In this document: in pieces, positions 56,702-64,000 of the stretch
Layout: each line of letters opens with the position of its first letter
How positions within the stretch are numbered: the stretch's first letter is position 1
Source of the DNA: Toxotes chatareus
Lineage: Eukaryota; Chordata; Actinopteri; Toxotidae
Assembly: GCA_016801885.1 (NCBI GenBank)
Contig: CM028905.1
Location: 11,746,706 to 11,810,705, forward strand
DNA: 64,000 nt
Reading direction: 5' to 3'
Made by a program: the position numbers and the translations under genes
Notes under the pieces: model-generated
Told to the model about the DNA's origin: nothing
What the model saw: the letters and a program-made list of their open reading frames with translations, nothing else
Database searches by the model: none

Positions 56702-59700
56702 GGTTCTCATATTCTGGAGGACAGCTGCAGGGGTGTGGAAGCCTTGGGAAAATGGATCATGGAATCAGGCCAATCAACTTCCTCTCTAACCAGCACCTGT
56801 TTGTCCGTATCTGCTGCTGACAATTTCACAACACAAAGTGATTATGAAAATATACACAAATTAATACACACATAAGTAAACACTATAGATTACTGTCATA
56901 AACATGCCTTTCTTCACTTTTCTTTTTGTTGTTGTTGTTGAAGTCATGCAGCACAGTAAGCATGTATGATTTTCTGCTTGCATGTTTGTCACTGAGGTTT
57001 TATTCAACAGAGATTATGCAAATTTGAATCTATTACACATCCTGCCCTAATTCACTAAACCCTGTTATAATTAAGACACACATCCACCATGGAGAAAACA
57101 CACACACAAACATAGACACAGACACACACACATCACAGTAATAAAGTGTTACCTTGAAATATTCCCTCGACCAAAAAGAGAGATGAAGAGATGCTGAGAT
57201 GATGACAGTTAATACGCCTTGATGTTTTTGTCAGTCAGACAACAGGAAGGCTGTGTGTGTGTGTGTGTGTGTGCGTGCACGCATGTGTGTGCATGTGTGT
57301 CAGTGTGTGCCATGAGAGAGAGGATGTGCACGTGTGTACATGCGTGTACCAGCCGAGGGGTGGGGGCAGGGGGGGTAGACGATCTTCTCTGAAGCGGCCC
57401 AGGCAGGCATCAGCACTCAATCATCCCAGATCTGCCAGACGACACCAGCAGAGAAAACACATTACCCGTGTCGTGTCGCCTCGTCTTCTTCTGTTGTCTT
57501 CTCTTTATTATATTTAGGGCTGCCTTGCCTCAGGGTCAGGTGACAATCTGCATTCTCTTTCTACAAGTTTTCTCAAAACTGTCTGGAGTTTTTTTTTTTT
57601 TTTTTTTGTATTTTTTTTTTTTCAATGTTTTTTTCTACCTCTCTGTTAAAGGGGAGCTGTTGATGGTTTTTAATCCCTACATGAGTCCCTTTGCAGATGA
57701 CTCTGCTGGCATGGTGTCAGAAAGAAACTAACAGAGAGCAGCGCTACGCATTAGACAAAAGATGAATACCCTCAGAAGGGAGGGAGGGAATAGAGAGAAG
57801 AGGCAAAGAGCCCATTTGAAGTGCCTGTCTAAGTTTTAGTAAAAAATGAGTTCTTTATAACAGCATATAAATATATAAATGAAACACTTAAAGACATTAT
57901 CAGGCACTTTCATTCCCCCTGCCTTTTTTGTGCTGGTTGAGGTGGGAAACAGAAGGGAAGTAAACACATCTGCATATCTGAGTCATTGGTTCCAAGAGAG
58001 CTGTTATGGGCTGTCTCTGCAAATCTTTTCTGTTTCTTGCAGCCCACCAGCAACAAAATCACATCTCTAGACCGCTGATGCTGGGTCAGATATTTCAACA
58101 GTCTTTTAACTGATGTGGTTAGATTTGAGGGTGGCAAATCTGATTTCAAACCTCTGGATTTCAAATGGCTGTGCACTCTATTGGTTTGTCTTTTTATCGG
58201 CTTTGAACACATGTGCCCACGGTCTACAGCAGAGGAAGGTGGCATATGTGTCGCTGCCGTTTAGTGTCCATTTGATGGTAAGTTGGCACAGTTGGTGTAA
58301 CGTTGTGGGCCAAGACCGGTCAGGCCCTCTGTCTCCACGGTAGCCATCACCTGGACAACCAAGCGTGCCAGCCCTGTGGCCACATCTGAGGGATCAGAAA
58401 AATGGCATCAACTGGCAGCAAGTACGAGGCCGGGGACGTTTTCTCTCTCCACCTGCTTCACAGCAGGCTTACAGACACAGTACAAACCATGCACAAGAAG
58501 AGGCTAACCTAGTAATGCTTTAGGTTATGTCACGCAATGTACAGCATAAACCTGTTGGTAAGTACTCTATGGTAATTTTGAAATAGATCACAGCTAATTT
58601 ACCCTGTAAAGTGCGACAGAAAACATTACCCTACCTTCACCCAAACGTTGGGCTTTGTTTCTAAGTCATGGTCACACTGTACCCCATGATATTTAAGTTC
58701 CTCCCAAATACCAGATTGTTGCTCAGGTAGAACCCCCACACTCCCTAAGTCCACATCTTGTTCGCTACACATGTATGTTTACATACGTACTATAAAGGTA
58801 TGCTGTTGTAAAGAAATAACACAGTAAATAGGAAATAGGTAATAATTTCATTGTGCATTTGGGGTCATAACATACAGAGAGGTTAAATTTAACTGCTCTG
58901 AAAATATATATGCAGTTAAACACAAAAAAGCACAAAAAGAACATTCTGATTGATTAGTTTCACCACTGAATAACAGGATGTCAGAGAAGGTCATGGATAA
59001 AAGAACTACTTTGTCCTCCTTTATGTGTGTGAGGCCTGGATTTCTTCTAACCTTGAGATCCTTACCCTTATCTGTTGTTCACTTTGTGTGAGTGTGTGTT
59101 TATTCCTTCTGGTCAGTGAGAAGACTCTTTCACTATGGCTGTCACCCCCAGGAGCAGGCTCATACAACAGGAATAATAAGCAACTATTCTGCTCTGTCGC
59201 AGTGGACCAAACAGGTTTTACAAAGAAGGAGGACTCCAGGGGGTCAGGGCTGAGCGCTGGCTCCCTCTCCCCCGGTCTCCTATAAGCCACAGAGACGCAC
59301 ACACACACACACACATTCACAAACACTTCTTTATGACTTCCACTTTCCTTTGTATGTCCCCAGTGTGTAGGGGTCACCATAGTAACCTTATCTTCTGCAG
59401 CAAATGGCTGGGATGCTGTGATGGGGTCTTGACCATAGTTTATTGATCCACAAGATTTGGTGCTTGTTTCAAAGAAAAATCTTGGTCTGTGTTGTGGAGA
59501 CTTGCGATCAATACGAAGAAATCCCTGGAAACAAACTTGATGACTTCATACTCTTGAGATATTCACAGTTTATGGGCTGTGATTCTGGCCAGTTGTTTGT
59601 TCCTTGTGCCTTTGTGTACTGGGTGTGTATGTGTATGTATATGTATGTGTGTGTGTATGCGTGTGTCTGTGTTCCATATGGGTACTTCCTGTGGTTATGT

Positions 59701-59790
59701 CTATGCAGCAGAGATGATTCATGACTTTCAGTACTGTTTCAGAAAGAGAAAATTCACACTATAAATTTGTCTTTCCAACTCTCTGTGTCA
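56702..59790. other. intergenic sequence with no supported gene
   Basis: A TG run lies at 57252-57272, T runs at about 57590-57606 and 57611-57621, and an AC run at 59301-59313. The rest is unremarkable. Confidence 0.7.
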
Positions 59791-59792
59791 CA

Positions 59793-59794
<2 letters not shown>

Positions 59795-59840
<46 letters not shown>

Positions 59841-59848
59841 AACACACA
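59795..59848. repeat. (TA)n(CA)n compound microsatellite
   Basis: A TA run of about 30 bases passes into a CA run. Confidence 0.97.
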
Positions 59849-59849
59849 C

Positions 59850-62255
59850 ATACACTCTGGCTCTCTTATGTTACAGTGTTCCGACTCCCACACAAATAGA
59901 CAAAAATGAGTGCATCTTCATTTATCCTTTTTGGGGTAACTGACACAAATGAACCAAAAATATCTTTCACATATGCTCATTTTGCATTTCCTCTGACTGG
60001 CAGCTCATGATCGTGCTTATAAATATCGTAATCACATAACAATAGGCAACATTTACTCAAAGGTGTCTTATATAGTCATTCATACAAATAAGCAGTTTAC
60101 ATAACAGATTACTTTCAGAAATCGGACTCTTAATTCGACATTCTGCTTTGCTTTATCAGTAAACGCTGCAGCAGATTTGTGTCTATAGTACAAAGGATAA
60201 AGTCCTTTTTTTGTGGTCCTAGGAAGGCTGTGTGTTCTGCTGTGCACGCAGTGCTTAGCAGAGGTCACTGCAAACAATAGCCCACGGGAAGTGAGAGCAG
60301 CTACAAAGGCAAGAGAAGCTTGAGAACATAAAAGGAAAAAAAGGGATCTACATGAGTGTGTATTGTTGAAACTGACTTAAGATGTAGAACATTTTTCACA
60401 GCAAAGCATAGAAATAATTCCACAGTTACTCAAAGCAGCAGCAGTGATAATAGCAGCAGTACACTGAGTCTGTTGCTCACCTTATCATTGCTGCCATGTT
60501 ATCATAAAGGGGAAAGTCCGCGCACAGGAAACTTTACAGTTCACTTACAGTATCCACTTATAGTTCAGTCAACAATTTTCCTTTTTCAAATGAAGCCGCA
60601 ACTTCCTCATTGCTGATTTTCCACGCCTCTCTGTTGCTCTCTTTCTCTTTTTTTTTCCGAGTGTTGCGTCACTGGGCTGTGGTTCTCACTACTCACAGTG
60701 CAGGAAGTGTATTGTGGCAAAACAGGTCCCTGTCACTGTTTCCACTCTTCAGTGAGGACCACAGAGCTAAATTTAACACCAATAACAAGATCACAGGTGC
60801 CCAAAATACTCACTTCCACATACATAGAAGTTTAATTTAACTACTCTGAGCTATTTATACTTAACCATGTTAATATACTTATGTCTGGGATGAGGTTAAG
60901 TTTACTGTGTGACGCAGTCTGCCACAAAGGAAACAGCCCAAGCCAATTAGTGAGCCTTGGGGTTAGAGAGGAGCTAGTCAAGTCAGGACAGTTAGCTGCC
61001 AAGACTTAGCTCCCCATGATGATCACATGAATGAAGTCTTGTCAGAAAAGAGCCTGACTGGCACCGGCATGTGTGTCAATCACACACCTGACTGAGAGCC
61101 ACTTTTGACGCAGATGTGGCCGTCATTGGTCAGTTTATTGGATTAACCCTTTACTCCAGTTAAAAAACCATGGCCAAGACAGATGAACACATGACTACTG
61201 ACGTCTGTTTGTACCACAGAAAAGTCTTTTTTAGAAACGTACTGAGCTCAGGTCAGTCGTCTACAACAACAGGAACTGAAATTTCAGGAACTGAAATGTC
61301 TGCCGCCTCAAAACATTAGATTTGGCGTAACCTGTTGTAGTAAAAATAGAACACGATGGCTATTTTAATTACTTGTATGGTTCATTTACCACAGAGAAAA
61401 AGGAACTTGGAAAAAAGATGTTTGCTGTTTGTAAGTAGGAGAGAAATACGGGCAGAGAATGGAAAATGCAAAAATGAAAGAGGAAGAGTACAAAAAGAAA
61501 TATGTGAAAGGTAGATAAACTATCCAACAAGCTACAGGGAGAAAAATAAAATGTGAAAGAGACCACGGATCAATCACACTGAGGGGAGACACGACTGAAG
61601 CGGTGAAACATTGTTGAATGTCTTCAGATCATGTCCGGGAATCTATCTGTAAAGGACCGGCAGTATCAATATCAGCCCCTTTATCTGGAGCAGCTCCTCT
61701 CTCCACTCTGTCTTTGTGTCGAGGGTATTGTGAGGCCTCAGCTGAACCCACCTCTGTGTATTGTCAGCATACGCTCAGTATCAGTGCAGTTGAGAAGGGA
61801 GGACAGTGGACTTGGACTGTAGCCAGAGCGGGTTTTACTCTGGCTAAAGTTATGTGCTGCTCACTGCGACTGGCTCCTGTAGCTCAGTCTGGCTGGGAGC
61901 AGAAGCCAGCAGTGGGACATTTACCCTGGGCAGTGCCGAGTCACGTTAGCCAAAGTCTGGTCTGTCTCCATGTGGGTGTAAGTTCAGCCACACAAACACA
62001 TGTACTGTATACCCACAACAAACACGCTGATTGGTACAACTGTGAGAGTCTGATTTTCCCCAAAGTTCAGCCTGACAAACCTGAATGAAGTTCTGTGAAT
62101 TTAAATAATGTATGGCTAAACAACATGTGTTTGTAATAGTTAAGCTTCATTCATTCAGAAAGTCTCCCTGAGATCTCTTCTGTGTGTGAGACCTGAGAGC
62201 TAAATATATAAACATATAACTTCACAACAAGACAATTTCAGTCACGCAAAGCAGT
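59850..62255. other. intergenic sequence with no supported gene
   Basis: Non-repetitive sequence. The 156-codon frame at 61618-62088 shows no domain or splice support. Nothing was recognised. Confidence 0.65.
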
Positions 62256-62258
62256 CAT

Positions 62259-62284
62259 CACACACACACTCACACACACACACA
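62259..62284. repeat. (CA)n microsatellite
   Basis: CA run with a single CT interruption. Confidence 0.94.
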
Positions 62285-62639
62285 GTCTATTTAAAACAAT
62301 CACAAAGATTACTGAAACTTTAAAGGTCCTCACAGGACTGAGTGTCTCTAACTTCAGTGGGCCCAGCAGCATGTCACTGAGGTTTAAGCGGTTAAAGGAA
62401 AGATGAACACATATTCAGAGGTAGCATAGCTTCAGTCTCTTACTTTCAATTTCATTCTCTCCCTCCTGTTTCTCTGTTATTTCCTCCCTCCTACTCCTTC
62501 CCTTTCAATTATTCCCTGCCCTGTCTCTCCATCCCTAACTCATACCATCTCTCTGAGCCTTTGCCACTGTGGGTCTATAGATAGGCTGATGTAAGGTAGA
62601 TGTGGTGGGGCTTTGGAGAAAGCGGATTAGCTCTTATTG

Positions 62640-62793
62640 TCACTAGTAGAAAATGAGCCAAAGGGCCTGCTATAAATAGGCAGATTTACTCCACCCCACT
62701 ACTCAAAGCTCGGCAGGAGATCAGGCTCGGGAGCGCAACTTTAAGGCCAGGGTCAGTGTGTTACTATGGTGACACGGCCACGGCAGTGTGAGT
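62640..62793 (+). promoter_or_regulatory. possible TATA/MEF2 promoter with first-exon donor
   Basis: CTATAAATAG at 62670-62679 fits both a TATA box and the MEF2 consensus YTAWWWWTAR. CCACCCCAC, a CACCC-type box, follows about 15 bases on. Transcription from about 62700 would give a short leader containing an ATG at 62766. It would reach a consensus-like donor at 62788 (CAGT|GTGAGT). The donor lies at the start of a TG-rich stretch, where GTGAGT arises easily. No downstream exon can be confirmed before the window ends. Confidence 0.3.
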
Positions 62794-63077
62794 GTGTGTC
62801 AGGGGGTGAGGGTGTACGTGAACGTGTGAGTGTGTGTGTGTGTGTCACCCCCCTCCCTGCGTCTCTCCAGCAGCAACAGCAACAGCAGTCACTCTCCCAG
62901 CCCCTGCGGAGAGAGAGCATGTTGGGTAACAGCAGTCTGGAGTTCCCCTGGACTCGCTCCAGACCTCCTCTCCCTTCCCTCCTGCCTCTCTCCCACAGTC
63001 CTCCCCTCCTTCTCCCCTCTCACCCACCCGCTTCCCCTTCTCCCCGCTGGCTCTTTCGCTTAGTATTGATATGGGTT

Positions 63078-63111
63078 TGTGTGTGCGTGGGTGTGTGTGT
63101 GTGTGTGTGTG
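63078..63111. repeat. (TG)n microsatellite
   Basis: TG run with GCGTGGG near its start. The 142-codon frame 62766-63194 spans this and a pyrimidine tract and is not treated as a gene. Confidence 0.95.
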
Positions 63112-64000
63112 GACATGCTTGGCTATTCCCAACAGCCTCTACAGTACAACTGCTGGTTTATTTGTGCTGTTCACAGCGGGTCATCTCCCTTTGACGTTTT
63201 TGGTGTTTCCAACATCGCCCTTCCTCTAAATACTGCTCATGGACCATCTTTCCATTAAGCCCTGTGGATTCCAGCTCCCAGTTAAACCATTATGGAGAAC
63301 TGATTTAGAGTCAGAGTGTGCTGTTTCTACATATCAACACATCTACTCTGACTCATTTTCTCTAGTTCCTCATTCTGAATATGAGAAATGAGTACAGCTT
63401 TCAAAACAATTTGTGCCTATTTGTGGCCCTGGACAAGCCCAGTCAGAGTACTATCATCGACACCATCATCATCATCATAGCAGCAAATGCTGGTTAATGT
63501 ATGATGAAACACTTCAGCTCAGAGTTTCTCTGTCCTGGGAGAACTGTTAAGGTGGGCAGACACTTTCTAAAATCCCTTCAAAGAGATTTACAGTAACTTA
63601 CATGATTCAGGTGCTAAGAAGGAAGTTACATATTTCTTATTTGAGATGATTCAGAAAGTTCAAGTGTGAGTATTTAACATGGGCATTTATAGTCAGATCG
63701 AAATTTGGTTCTTTTTTTGCTGATATTTTAACTTAAAAACGCTGAGCAGAAGCATGAATCCACTAACCCCCACATCCCAAATACAGAGGAGACAGAGATG
63801 GAATGGCGACAGATATTGAGGAAAAAGTAGGTGTACAAACATGAAGGATGTCAACAAGGCAGCACAGTATCTTATAGGGCCTGTTTTAGCACGTTTACCT
63901 GCACCCACTCCATTCAGTGTTTAGCCGCCGTGCCAGAGGAACAAGCTGCCACATGCTTTTGCCACAAAAGCACACAAGTGTAACTCACCCTGCTTTGCAC
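63112..64000. other. intergenic or intronic sequence with no supported gene
   Basis: Non-repetitive sequence with a short (ATC)n run near 63462-63477. Nothing else was seen. Confidence 0.65.

Noticed and set aside
61618..62088. 156-codon plus-strand frame
   Set aside because: Composition is not low in complexity, but no domain, promoter or splice evidence supports it.
62766..63194. 142-codon frame with a Gln run downstream of the possible promoter
   Set aside because: It is composed of CAG/CAA, pyrimidine and TG repeats. A spliced leader is more plausible than this frame if the promoter is real.

Overview
The window reads as vertebrate, most likely teleost (ray-finned fish), non-coding DNA. 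The reasons are the abundance of long CA/TG microsatellites and purine or pyrimidine tracts, a tRNA-derived SINE of teleost type, several short inverted-repeat elements that resemble dispersed teleost repeats, and a three-exon remnant of the SAMD3-like family that is expanded in fish. There are no operons, phage genes or CRISPR arrays. Almost every open frame is short, low in complexity or unsupported by splice sites, so I call only one gene-derived feature with confidence. Species and chromosomal location cannot be told from the sequence.

Layout. Bases 1-3735 are the right-hand end of an AT-rich satellite with a monomer of about 75-76 bp (about 49 copies), and the array continues beyond the left edge. 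Bases 3736-9000 are intergenic, with microsatellites and a few candidate regulatory patches. Bases 9000-12200 hold transposon-like sequence, a 274-bp inverted-repeat element and, on the minus strand, the last three exons of a SAMD3-like gene whose second splice donor appears destroyed. Bases 12200-17900 are dominated by CA/TG and CT repeats and two dispersed repeats. Bases 18000-22450 contain candidate conserved non-coding elements. Bases 22450-23500 hold a telomere-like composite repeat split by a 448-bp element with TTAA target duplications. Bases 23500-37700 are intergenic, with a GC-rich exon-like block (about 26.7 kb), a SINE (28.0 kb), a compact palindromic element (28.7 kb) and other repeats.

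Bases 38300-54400 are richest in short patches carrying clustered homeodomain (TAATTA), GATA and TAATCC-like motifs. This is the texture expected of a regulatory gene desert around a developmental gene, but that is inference, and conservation must be tested by alignment. Bases 54400-64000 are ordinary intergenic sequence with microsatellites. At 62.67 kb there is a possible TATA/MEF2-type promoter pointing to the right, whose gene body, if real, would lie mostly outside the window.

No new enzymatic or defence system is visible. The most unusual structures are the internal organisation of the satellite, the nested TTAA-flanked insertion, the decayed SAMD3-like locus, and several perfect inverted repeats, notably one at 49.67 kb built from homeodomain sites.
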